The translations under genes and the position numbers were made by a program. The notes beneath the pieces were generated by a model. That model ran no database searches. It was given only the letters and a program-made list of their open reading frames with translations, and had not been told where the DNA came from. This document shows, one piece after another, positions 6,845-14,667 of a stretch of DNA of 15,233 nucleotides. Position 1 is the first letter of the stretch; every line of letters begins with the position of its first letter. Source of the DNA: Bacillota bacterium (GTDB taxonomy: Bacteria > Bacillota > Clostridia > Christensenellales > Aristaeellaceae); the NCBI GenBank assembly GCA_023460055.1, contig JAEWRJ010000121.1, forward strand, positions 1 to 15,233, read 5' to 3'.

Positions 6845-9064
6845 TTAGGGATTAGTCACGGTGATCTCACATGTTGCTCGTTTACGGGTCCCGTCAGCGG
6901 CAATTGCTGTAATGGTTGCCTTGCCCTTTTTGAGTGCTGTGACGAGGCCATTCTCATCTATGGAAATCACCTTGTCATTTGAACTCTTCCAGTTGACAGA
7001 TTGTATCGCATCGCTGCTTTCGATTACCGCATCCAGTTTCACACTGCTGCCAACTATCAGTTCAAACGACTCTTTGTTCTTCATAACCTGCTGATCACGG
7101 CTGATAGTAACCGACTGCGCGAGAGGATGGATACTCAGACTAAACGAAGCACTGACGCCTGATCCATCGAGTGCTGTAGCGGTTATGGTGACTTCTCTCT
7201 TGACATCTGTCTTTCTGGCCGTTACAACACCGCTCTTGTTCACACGCGCAACACTTTCGTCTGAAGTCTGCCATTCAACCTTCTTATTATCGGCATTATC
7301 CGGAAGTACAGTAGCTTTCAGAGTAATTTTTTGCGCCGAAGCAACTGACTGTTCTCCGGAAATGATAATATCTTTGACCAAATTAACTACGTTGATCGTA
7401 AATGAAATAGTTTTCTTTGACCCATCTGTTGATGTGGCGGTAATGTTTGTCGTTCCCTTTGTATGAGCAATGATAACCCCATTTTCGTCGACGGAAGCAA
7501 CTTTAGGTTTAGAACTATTCCAAGCTAACGTCTGCGCTGCATCAGCAGGAAGTATGGAGGATTGGACAGCCAAAGAGGTTTTACCGGCTGCCATATCAAG
7601 GATGATGCCATCCTTGTTGTTGATACGCTGATTCCCTGATTGAAGCAGTATTTCTGAAACAAGCGGAAGGATGCTCATCTCAAAATCGGCATAGACACCT
7701 GATCCGTCTTTTGCTTTTGCGGTAACAACAATGTTCTTCTTTTCGCTCACATCCATTGCCTGCACTACGCCTTTGTTGCTGATGGAAGCAACATTCTGAT
7801 CAGAGACAGACCAATCCACGCTTCTATTGTCAGAAGATTCGGGAAGCACAATCGCTCTCAGTGTAGCTCTTCCCTCGCTTTGGATACTAGAATTTCCATC
7901 AATGGAAACAGATTTCGCAAGGTTAGCTATGTTCACTTTTATGTTTGCCTTTGCGCCGCTGCCATCTACTGCCGTGGCGGTGATAATCGCCTCCCCTTTC
8001 TGATGAGCGATTACTGTGCCGAAGACATCAACTGACGCGATTTTTGGTGATGAACTGCTCAGTTCAACCCCGGGCCAGAATGAATCAGGCTTTACATTGG
8101 CAGCTATGGCGAAAGTTCTGATGTTGCTAGATAGATCAATCGCTACGGTCTGATTGGCAGCATCGCGTCCATCCACCATCATCTCAACTGAATTAGCCAT
8201 CGCAACGTTTTCGATTGGCAGGCCTTTGCTCCGGGCGAAGGTCTCTCCCTCACTTCCAGCAGGTGCATATATCTTCAAGTTTGCAGGCTTAAGTGAGCCG
8301 GTGAAAAAAGCATCATCGCTGATCCGCGATACGCTCTTGGGAATAGCGACTGAGATTAGGTTCGGACACTGGTTGAACACCCCGGAAGGCAGAGCTGTCA
8401 GCTTGCCAGCCGGCAATACAACATCAGTAAGGCTTTCGCAAACAAAGAAGGCAAAGTCTCCAAGGCTGGAAACCCGGTTGGGCAATGTAATGCTTTTCAG
8501 ATGGGCATTTCCATAGAATGCATGCGACCCGATTGTTTCTAGACCTGCCGGCAGTTTAATTTCTATGATGCCGGTCACTGCCAGTGAATTGTTGCCGATT
8601 GATTTGAGAGTTGACGGAAGATTGATCTCTGTCATTTTCATGCAACGGTCAAACGCATAATCCGGCAAGGAGGTGATTCCTTCCGGTATCGATATGCTCT
8701 GAAGTCTACCGGCTGACCTGAAAGCGCCCTCCCCAATCGATCGCAGGGTCCTGGGGAGGCTTATAGCGGCAAGATTATAGCTGCCTTGAAACGCAGACCT
8801 TCCAATGCTGACAACTCCTTCAGGCACGGTAACATTTACAAGGAACCCATTGTTCATAAAGGCTTCATCAGCAATCGCAGTGACTCTCTGCCCGTCAATT
8901 TGAGAGGGTATCTCAACATCTCCTTCCTGCCCCGAATACCTGGTGATGCTGATTGATCCATCCATATTGGTCTGGTATGCAAAGTTTTGATCAGCTTCAA
9001 CGTGTCTTACCTGAAGCAGCAGGACCATGACGAGAAAGATCCCCGCCCAATACAATCGTTTCAT
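6845..9064 (-). CDS. Secreted BspA-like LRR protein with five Big_2 Ig-like domains
   Basis: A 739-residue exported surface-type protein. A signal peptide (about residues 1-24, cleavage near VEA-D) leads into BspA/Treponema-type leucine-rich repeats (LRR_5) from about 48 to 260: roughly 23-residue units with IP.gv.sIG..AF...L..I. Five bacterial Ig-like (Big_2) domains follow at about 291-381, 384-466, 469-561, 564-646 and 650-738, with the characteristic S..P.vAsVd..G.v.A...G.a.ITAta.DGS strands. The domains alternate between two subtypes. I see no LPxTG motif, SLH domain or C-terminal membrane helix, so its anchoring is unclear. ATG 9064 is chosen because AAAGGA lies nine bases upstream; ATG 9082 has no ribosome site. 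A strong promoter precedes it. LRR_5/Big_2 proteins usually act in adhesion or matrix binding; that role here is inference. Confidence 0.9.
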   Translation of the reverse strand: MKRLYWAGIFLVMVLLLQVRHVEADQNFAYQTNMDGSISITRYSGQEGDVEIPSQIDGQRVTAIADEAFMNNGFLVNVTVPEGVVSIGRSAFQGSYNLAAISLPRTLRSIGEGAFRSAGRLQSISIPEGITSLPDYAFDRCMKMTEINLPSTLKSIGNNSLAVTGIIEIKLPAGLETIGSHAFYGNAHLKSITLPNRVSSLGDFAFFVCESLTDVVLPAGKLTALPSGVFNQCPNLISVAIPKSVSRISDDAFFTGSLKPANLKIYAPAGSEGETFARSKGLPIENVAMANSVEMMVDGRDAANQTVAIDLSSNIRTFAIAANVKPDSFWPGVELSSSSPKIASVDVFGTVIAHQKGEAIITATAVDGSGAKANIKVNIANLAKSVSIDGNSSIQSEGRATLRAIVLPESSDNRSVDWSVSDQNVASISNKGVVQAMDVSEKKNIVVTAKAKDGSGVYADFEMSILPLVSEILLQSGNQRINNKDGIILDMAAGKTSLAVQSSILPADAAQTLAWNSSKPKVASVDENGVIIAHTKGTTNITATSTDGSKKTISFTINVVNLVKDIIISGEQSVASAQKITLKATVLPDNADNKKVEWQTSDESVARVNKSGVVTARKTDVKREVTITATALDGSGVSASFSLSIHPLAQSVTISRDQQVMKNKESFELIVGSSVKLDAVIESSDAIQSVNWKSSNDKVISIDENGLVTALKKGKATITAIAADGTRKRATCEITVTNP

Positions 9065-9073
9065 AAAACATTT

Positions 9074-9079
9074 TCCTTT
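9074..9079 (-). promoter_or_regulatory. Ribosome binding site for the LRR/Big_2 gene
   Basis: AAAGGA on the minus strand, nine bases before ATG 9064. It lies between the two candidate ATGs (9082 and 9064) and therefore favours the shorter product. Confidence 0.6.
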
Positions 9080-9104
9080 CATAGTTTACTACAACTCAGC
9101 ATTA

Positions 9105-9133
9105 ATTATAAACACATACAGGGAAACATTCAA
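9105..9133 (-). promoter_or_regulatory. Sigma-A promoter of the LRR/Big_2 gene
   Basis: The minus strand carries TTGAAT (-35, 9128-9133), a 17-base spacer and a perfect TATAAT (-10, 9105-9110). The gene can therefore be transcribed independently of the polysaccharide locus upstream. Confidence 0.85.
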
Positions 9134-9191
9134 TCAAAAATGTGGGCTTAGGGTTGTTGAATTGTAACAACTTCTGAGAGTGTATTGTAGA

Positions 9192-10397
9192 TCAATCTCG
9201 CCCAAACAAATCCCTCGTATACACCTTATGCTCTACATCCTCAACCTCTTCGTTCAAGCGGTTGCTGACGATTACATCGCTGATGCGTTTAAACTCATCC
9301 AAGTCACGGATCACCCGGCTGTTGTAAAAGCTTTCCTCTTTTAAAGTCGGTTCGTAGACCACCACCTCAATACCCTTGGCTTTGATGCGCTTCATCACGC
9401 CTTGTATGGAGCTGGCACGGAAGTTATCGCTGCCTGCTTTCATCGTCAGCCTATATACCCCCACCACCTGTGGCTTGCGGGCTAGGATTCGGTCTGCTAC
9501 AAAGTCCTTGCGGGTGCGGTTAGCATCCACAATGGCGGCGATGATGTTGTTAGGCACATCATCGTAGTTAGCCAGCAACTGCTTGGTATCCTTGGGCAGG
9601 CAATATCCGCCGTAGCCGAAGCTGGGATTGTTGTAGTGGCTGCCGATGCGCGGGTCAAGGCATACGCCGCCTATGATGCTCCTGGCATCCAGACCTCGCA
9701 CCTCTGCGTAGGTATCCAGCTCATTGAAAAAGCTGACACGCAGCGCAAGGTAGGTATTGGCAAACAGCTTCACAGCCTCCGCCTCCGTCGGGTTCATATA
9801 CAGGGTGGCAATATCCTGCTTGATCGCACCTTCCGTCAGCAGCTTCGCAAAGGCCTCCGCAGTCTTCTCCAGCCGCTTGTTGCTCACGGGCACCCCCATG
9901 ATAACCCGGCTGGGGTAGAGACAATCATATAGGGCCTTGCCCTCGCGAAGAAACTCCGGCGAAAACAGGATATTATCGCAGGCCAGGCGAGACCGCAAAC
10001 CTTCTGTAAATCCAACCGGCACTGTGGATTTGATGATGATAACCGCGTCCGGGTTCAAGTCGATCACCTGCTCCGCCACACTCTCAACAGAGGAAGTGTC
10101 AAAATAGTTTTTCACCGGATCATAGTTGGTGGGTGTGGAGATAACCACATAGTCCGCCCCCCGGTAGGCCGACTCGCTATCCAATGTAGCTGTAAGGTTC
10201 AGGGGCTTATTGGCAAGATAATCCTCAATCTCTATGTCCGCAATAGGAGATATACGGCGGTTGATCATATCCACCTTCTCCGGGATGATATCCACTGCCA
10301 CCACATCATGGTGCTGCGCCAGCAGGATGGCGTTGGAAAGGCCCACGTAGCCGGTACCGACGACGGCGATTTTCAAGCTCGTGCTATTTTGTGTCAT
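9192..10397 (-). CDS. ugd: UDP-glucose 6-dehydrogenase
   Basis: A 401-residue cytoplasmic enzyme that oxidises UDP-glucose to UDP-glucuronate with 2 NAD+. The Rossmann motif GTGYVG is at residues 14-19. The family blocks KSTVPVGFT (123-131) and FSPEFLREGKALYD (145-158) are present, as are Lys210 in EAVKLFANTYLALR and the catalytic Cys266 in GYGGYCLPKDT. The short E. coli Ugd/HasB-type length and wording (for example TSSVESV) favour UDP-glucose over UDP-ManNAc as substrate. GGAGG lies seven bases before ATG 10397. It is the last gene of the polysaccharide locus in the window. It is separated from the epimerase, which would use its product, by a 0.65-kb insert that may have split an operon. No convincing terminator follows before the LRR gene promoter. 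Confidence 0.95.
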   Translation of the reverse strand: MTQNSTSLKIAVVGTGYVGLSNAILLAQHHDVVAVDIIPEKVDMINRRISPIADIEIEDYLANKPLNLTATLDSESAYRGADYVVISTPTNYDPVKNYFDTSSVESVAEQVIDLNPDAVIIIKSTVPVGFTEGLRSRLACDNILFSPEFLREGKALYDCLYPSRVIMGVPVSNKRLEKTAEAFAKLLTEGAIKQDIATLYMNPTEAEAVKLFANTYLALRVSFFNELDTYAEVRGLDARSIIGGVCLDPRIGSHYNNPSFGYGGYCLPKDTKQLLANYDDVPNNIIAAIVDANRTRKDFVADRILARKPQVVGVYRLTMKAGSDNFRASSIQGVMKRIKAKGIEVVVYEPTLKEESFYNSRVIRDLDEFKRISDVIVSNRLNEEVEDVEHKVYTRDLFGRD

Positions 10398-10433
10398 GTT
10401 TTAACCTCCAAAAATAATCATGAAAAGAAAAGA

Positions 10434-11056
10434 TAATGCAGAATTAGGAATGAACGAGGAAACCACATTGCGCGAACGCGCTCTTCCCGCGCCAAAGCGC
10501 GATCACTTTGCATTAGTGTGAAACGCTCTGCATTCTGTATTTTACATTTCCTCTCCGTCTCCTCCCTGCCGCAGCGGCCATTTTACATTCCGCATTACGA
10601 CTGCCAATCACTGTTAACAAGTATGCCAGCTCATTGACCTCATAGATAAAAGAATCAAACTCGCTGCCGATAACCAAATCTACCCTGTGAAGCAGTCTCA
10701 GCCAATAATGGGTTTCATTGTCTTCCTTGAGCGCATTAGCCATTTTCGAAACAAAATCGGCCTTGCTTTGCCTCTTCACACCCTCTGCGACATTATTAGC
10801 CCCTATCTTGTACCAGCCCGAAGCAGCTGTCTGGATAAATCATACACCTTGTTACTTCTTTCAGCTTCTTGGACAATGAGTAGATTATAACCGCAAATCC
10901 AAAACTTTTATCGGCAACCGGGCTTTGCTTTCCATCCCTGTCCCTATTTTGCATTCCCCACCTCGCCCCTCCGCCTCAACGCAATATTATGCTTCCCGCA
11001 TTCCGTTCTCATCTCGCGCGCATGCGCCCAATTGTGCATTTTGTATCTTGCATTAA
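10434..11056. mobile_element. Putative decayed element bounded by TAATGCA-type inverted ends
   Basis: The left end (10434-10454) begins TAATGCAGAATT. The right end, read on the opposite strand from 11055, begins TAATGCAAGATA. The two agree at 14 of 21 positions by eye and continue inward to loosely similar CACATTG/CACAATTG and GCGC-rich stretches. Further GCATT/AATGC words occur inside each flank (10511, 10530, 10591, 10951, 10998, 11036). The region carries one broken four-helix-bundle gene. AATGC-rich flanks around such genes are familiar to me in other bacteria, but mobility is an inference. The right end includes the stop codon of the epimerase gene. Confidence 0.45.
10513..10954 (-). pseudogene. 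Four-helix-bundle (23S rRNA intervening-sequence / S23 family) protein, frameshifted
   Basis: A broken gene pieced together from three frames. The first piece, from ATG 10954 (GAGGTGGGG before it), gives DKSFGFAVIIYSLSKKLKEV. The second frame gives VYDLSRQLLRAGT. The third frame gives IGANNVAEGVKRQSKADF, then KMANALKEDNETHYWLRLL and YEVNELAYLLTVIGSR. Together they follow the family pattern (SFxFA, LSxQLLRxGTSIGANVAEG, SKADFxxKMxxALKExxETxYWLxLL, ELxxLLTxI) over its whole length. One base appears lost near 10847-10852 and another near 10806-10811. A full-length product cannot be made without recoding. The C-terminal tail after TVIGSR (NAEC, then Arg-rich) is translated flank. Small dimeric/oligomeric helical-bundle proteins of this family are encoded in 23S rRNA intervening sequences and elsewhere; their function is poorly known. 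Confidence 0.82.
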
Positions 11057-12042
11057 CCCCCGTAATACCCCTTATACCACTCTGCAAATTTAGATAATCC
11101 CTCTTCAATGCTCGTTTCCGGCTTGAAACCAAAATCACGGATCAAGTCATCGACATCTGCGTAGGTCTGATAAACGTCGCCGGGTTGCATGGGCAGGTAC
11201 TCAATGTTTGCCTTAATCTCGCGGCCATAGGCATGGCTGAGTGCGGACTCCAGCGTGCGGATAAAGCGCATCAACTGCACGGGTTTATTATTGCCGATAT
11301 TATATACCTTGGCCGGCTCCTTTCCCTGTGGGGGACAATCAAGCATGTTGACGATGCCGGTGACAATGTCATCCACATAGGTAAAATCGCGATACATATC
11401 GCCATTGTTATAAACTTGAATGGTCTCCCCCGCCAGTATCCTCTTGGTGAAGGAGTAATAAGCCATGTCCGGTCGTCCATAGGGGCCATACACAGTAAAA
11501 AATCGCAGGCCAGTGCTTGGAATGTCATAAAGGTGGCTGTAGGTATAGGCCATCAATTCATTGCTCTTCTTGGTAGCGGCATACAGGCTGATAGGATGAT
11601 CCACGTTATCCGTTACGGAGAAGGGCGCCTTTTGTTGATTGCCGTATACGCTGCTACTGGAGGCGTACAGCAGGTGCTTCACAGGGGTATCCGCGTGGCG
11701 GCAGGCCTCTAGGATGTTAAAAAAGCCGATCAGGTTGCTCTGCAGATAGGCGCGCGGGTTGGTAATGCTATAGCGCACGCCTGCTTGAGCTGCCAGGTTG
11801 ATGACGATGTCGGGGCGGTAGGTGGCAAACAGATCATTGACGGTTTGCTCGTCCGCCAGATCACCATTAATAGAGCAAAATTCAGGATATAAAGACAACT
11901 CTTTCAGCCGTGTCTTTTTTAAAGATACATCATAATAATCACTTAGATTATCAAAGCCCACAACATGATAGCCTTCATTAAGCAAAAATTTTGACAAGTG
12001 AAATCCTATGAATCCTATAGCGCCTGTAATCAATACACTCAT
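11053..12042 (-). CDS. NAD-dependent epimerase, probable UDP-glucuronate 4-epimerase
   Basis: A 329-residue extended short-chain dehydrogenase/reductase. The NAD-binding motif GAIGFIG is at residues 7-13, with Asp31 in GFDNLSDYYD. Catalytic Ser is in ASSSSVYG (127-134), and Tyr154 and Lys158 are in YAATK. The DNLSDYYDVSLKKTRL block and the early NLAAQAGVRYSI stretch are typical of UDP-glucuronate 4-epimerases (UDP-GlcA to UDP-GalA), rather than UDP-glucose 4-epimerases. ATG 12042 fits the family start; an in-frame GTG at 12108 would add 22 basic residues unlike family members. The ribosome site is modest (AAAGGCGAG). It fits the same pathway as ugd downstream, which would supply its substrate. 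Its TAA stop lies inside the right end of the decayed element. Confidence 0.88.
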   Translation of the reverse strand: MSVLITGAIGFIGFHLSKFLLNEGYHVVGFDNLSDYYDVSLKKTRLKELSLYPEFCSINGDLADEQTVNDLFATYRPDIVINLAAQAGVRYSITNPRAYLQSNLIGFFNILEACRHADTPVKHLLYASSSSVYGNQQKAPFSVTDNVDHPISLYAATKKSNELMAYTYSHLYDIPSTGLRFFTVYGPYGRPDMAYYSFTKRILAGETIQVYNNGDMYRDFTYVDDIVTGIVNMLDCPPQGKEPAKVYNIGNNKPVQLMRFIRTLESALSHAYGREIKANIEYLPMQPGDVYQTYADVDDLIRDFGFKPETSIEEGLSKFAEWYKGYYGG

Positions 12043-12178
12043 TTCTTCGCTCGCCTTTCTTAGCCTTTTCCATTTTCCATTAAGCCTTACATAGGGCGAT
12101 GTTTTCACTTTCCCCCTCGTTGCTATTAGAAATTTTAGTAGGCCGTCAAAATTAAACAGATCCTTCCAGCAATAATAA

Positions 12179-13219
12179 TTACTTTCTATTTATATTTCCT
12201 AAAACTGACTTTTTAATAGTTTCAAGTTTCTTGTATATATCGAATCCGTTAAAAATCAACCATCCGTACTTTAATCCAAAATAAGAGTTTCCTCTAGCAA
12301 ATCTTTTGACTTTCTTATATTCATTTGCATATTCCAATCTGTCCCCTCGGGGCATCCCGTGATATATAAAACAGGCTTTTTCCAGGATAGTTCCAATCCT
12401 CCTATTAAGTATGGCCTGATGAGCGTCGGGTATGGTTTCCCTTGCTTGACATAACGAAATTGCTACTTTTTTATATCCTACAAAACTTTTTGCTTTACTC
12501 ATGCTTGTCATGACAGACCCTTGTCTGATCCTCCTGATATAAACTTGATCATTAATATGCATGATTTTTTCGGCATATAGCATTAATAGAAAAGTAAATG
12601 CTTCATCTTCGTGAATTATTCCCTCTGGAAAGAGAACTGAAGTTCTCTTCAAAAACTCTATCTTTGTTAGGAAAAGGCATGAGGATGAAAAATACTCTCG
12701 GTTCTTAAGAAGTGCCGTGAGCATTCCATAACCACTCATTATCTCTAGATACTCATGTAATCGTCTGTAGCTCACATTTCTCATCCTGCCACCGCCATAT
12801 TGCTCATCAATCAACACCCTCGCATCAAACATTACCATATCAAGAGAGTGCTTTTCGCACAATGTTACCATTGTCGCAATGGCGGTAACATCAAGAATAT
12901 CATCGCTGTCCAAAAACTGGATATATTTCCCTCGAGCGTGCCTAATTCCTTTATTCCTTGCGGCCCCAACCCCATGGTTTTCTTGGCTAAAACATGTAAT
13001 ATTCCTATGATCGGCTGCAAATTCATCGATTATTCTTAAGCTGTTATCGGAAGAACCGTCATTGACAATAAGTATTTCAATATTACTATAACTTTGCTTA
13101 ACCGCGCTCTCAATACAATTCCGTAGGTAGTCCTGAGAATTAAAGACAGGTATCACAATTGTAACAAGAGGAAATTCTATACTACCGTCCTCTGACTTCA
13201 ACTCTGATTGTCGCTTCAT
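12179..13219 (-). CDS. Family 2 glycosyltransferase
   Basis: A 346-residue GT2 (GT-A fold) enzyme. The N-terminal catalytic domain has TIVIPVFNSQDYL (20-32), the NDGSSDNS nucleotide-binding loop (53-60), GVGAARNKGI (83-92), the metal-binding DSDD (104-107) and the likely catalytic base in HEDEAF (Glu204/Asp205). The basic C-terminal region has no clear membrane helix. It would transfer a sugar from a nucleotide donor to the growing repeat unit on the cytoplasmic face; donor and acceptor cannot be read. The ATG overlaps the flippase stop by ATGA, implying translational coupling. The coding region is more AT-rich than the epimerase and ugd genes. No terminator is evident after its stop, so read-through into the epimerase is likely. 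Confidence 0.92.
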   Translation of the reverse strand: MKRQSELKSEDGSIEFPLVTIVIPVFNSQDYLRNCIESAVKQSYSNIEILIVNDGSSDNSLRIIDEFAADHRNITCFSQENHGVGAARNKGIRHARGKYIQFLDSDDILDVTAIATMVTLCEKHSLDMVMFDARVLIDEQYGGGRMRNVSYRRLHEYLEIMSGYGMLTALLKNREYFSSSCLFLTKIEFLKRTSVLFPEGIIHEDEAFTFLLMLYAEKIMHINDQVYIRRIRQGSVMTSMSKAKSFVGYKKVAISLCQARETIPDAHQAILNRRIGTILEKACFIYHGMPRGDRLEYANEYKKVKRFARGNSYFGLKYGWLIFNGFDIYKKLETIKKSVLGNINRK

Positions 13220-14667
13220 CTTTTTGATAGTTCCTTTGGTTTTTTTATTGACAGCAGTGAAGTAAATACTTCGAACTGCTTTGTTATAATTAATGCTAAT
13301 AAATATGCACTGCTTGTTCCCAATAGCTTAATGACAGCTGAGACAATACTTACTTCTGTTACAAAGAGGTTAGTTAACCATGCACCTATGAATGTGATGA
13401 GAAGGGCAATAAAATCAGGGGCTAACTTCTTTAGAAACTCGCCAAGGGGAACCTTAAAACCTATCTGAACCAGATAATAGAATGTTACAAAAAAAGTAAG
13501 GAAATATCCCAAAGATACACATAGCGCAACGGCATTGATATCTGCCACAATAATACCAATTAAGATAGAAACCACCACAATAGACGTCGACACAATTCCA
13601 GTTTTAAACATCAATTTAGTATTTCCAATGCTTTGAAAAATCGCACCCGAACTTGATGAAATCATCTGGACCCAAATAGATAAGGATAAAAGTTTAAAGC
13701 TCTGGGCTGATTTTGACCATTGGCCCCCATACAGTATAAAAATTATATCATCAGATGCGATAACAAAATATACTGTTACAAATACTCCAAGCAAAGATAA
13801 TACCTTGATGACCTTCAAATATTGGTCGTAAATGTAACGTTTATCATCCTGGTATCGAGCGAGTATAGGATGTAGCACAGGCGTGATAGCGTGTGTTAAA
13901 TACTGCAGAGGATAAGACATAAAATGATAGGATTTATTATAATATGCTAACGAGACCTCTCCAAGCGTTTTTCCAATTAAGATGTTGTCTAAATTGCGAG
14001 AAAAATAATTAATGAAGCTAAACCCAAATTGATATGAGGAATATTCTTGTATCTTTTTAATCCGTCCCTTATCAAGCTTGAGCACAAATTTAGGTCTTGT
14101 TGTAATATAGTTCCATAAAAAAACCAGCAATGCTGTTAGAATTGAGTTGAACACAATCGCATAGTAACTAGCCCCATTGAGTGCAAGAATTATCGAGATA
14201 GAAGAAACAGCAGTGCTCACCGTGACCGTTCGAATATTAACCAAACGAAATTTCATCTGTCGTAATAGAACTGCGTTTGGTACAATATTGATTGCGCTAA
14301 AAAACACTGAAATAGACAGGAGGCAGCCTATTGGAATATACTTGCTATCCCCATAGAACCAAGACAAAGGAACAGAGAACAAGGCAAATGCAACACCAAG
14401 GATTAGTCCAATACGCACCGTTAAGGAATAGATGTGGTTGAAGTCCATCTCATCTAGATCTTTGTTGTGAATAATTGCTGGTCCGATTCCCATATTAGCT
14501 AAAAGCGAAAAGAAACTCGTAAAAACAGAGACAACAGCAACAGTTCCGAATTCTTTGGGTGACAAAATACGCGATAATATGGCACTGAATACAAACAAGA
14601 TGAACAGATTCGAATATTTACCAATGATATTAATAATCGATGCTCTTTTAATTGAATATTCTTTCAT
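13216..14667 (-). CDS. Polysaccharide flippase, Wzx/TuaB-like (MOP superfamily)
   Basis: A 483-residue integral membrane protein with about 12-14 hydrophobic segments spread over its length. The N-terminal pattern (ILSRILSPKEFGTVAVVSVF, then MGIGPAIIHNKDL) and the central YYNKSYHFMSYPLQYL and HPILARYQDD blocks match the polysaccharide-synthesis exporter group that includes WzxC and the teichuronic-acid exporter TuaB. It would flip lipid-linked repeat units across the cytoplasmic membrane. It is coupled at both ends by ATGA overlaps, with the glycosyltransferase upstream at 14664-14667 and the one downstream at 13216-13219. It is strongly AT-rich compared with the ugd/epimerase pair. The polymer's identity is not determined. 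Confidence 0.92.
   Translation of the reverse strand: MKEYSIKRASIINIIGKYSNLFILFVFSAILSRILSPKEFGTVAVVSVFTSFFSLLANMGIGPAIIHNKDLDEMDFNHIYSLTVRIGLILGVAFALFSVPLSWFYGDSKYIPIGCLLSISVFFSAINIVPNAVLLRQMKFRLVNIRTVTVSTAVSSISIILALNGASYYAIVFNSILTALLVFLWNYITTRPKFVLKLDKGRIKKIQEYSSYQFGFSFINYFSRNLDNILIGKTLGEVSLAYYNKSYHFMSYPLQYLTHAITPVLHPILARYQDDKRYIYDQYLKVIKVLSLLGVFVTVYFVIASDDIIFILYGGQWSKSAQSFKLLSLSIWVQMISSSSGAIFQSIGNTKLMFKTGIVSTSIVVVSILIGIIVADINAVALCVSLGYFLTFFVTFYYLVQIGFKVPLGEFLKKLAPDFIALLITFIGAWLTNLFVTEVSIVSAVIKLLGTSSAYLLALIITKQFEVFTSLLSIKKPKELSKR

Noticed and set aside
9153..9171. Hairpin GTTGTT/AACAAC after ugd as a terminator
   Set aside because: Only 6 bp, A/T-rich, and no T-run on the minus strand; not enough to call.
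10470..10504. GC-rich short palindromes (GCGCGAACGCGC and neighbours) as a structured RNA or terminator
   Set aside because: Several tiny overlapping stems but no single stable fold and no T-run; kept only as part of the element's subterminal sequence.
10434..11056. Diversity-generating retroelement, because its accessory protein Avd is also a four-helix bundle
   Set aside because: No reverse transcriptase, no template/variable repeat pair and no variable target domain are visible in the window.
12127..12149. Possible promoter before the epimerase (TTGACG on the minus strand)
   Set aside because: A good -35-like box, but the only -10 candidate (TAATAG) matches poorly and sits at a 15-base spacing.
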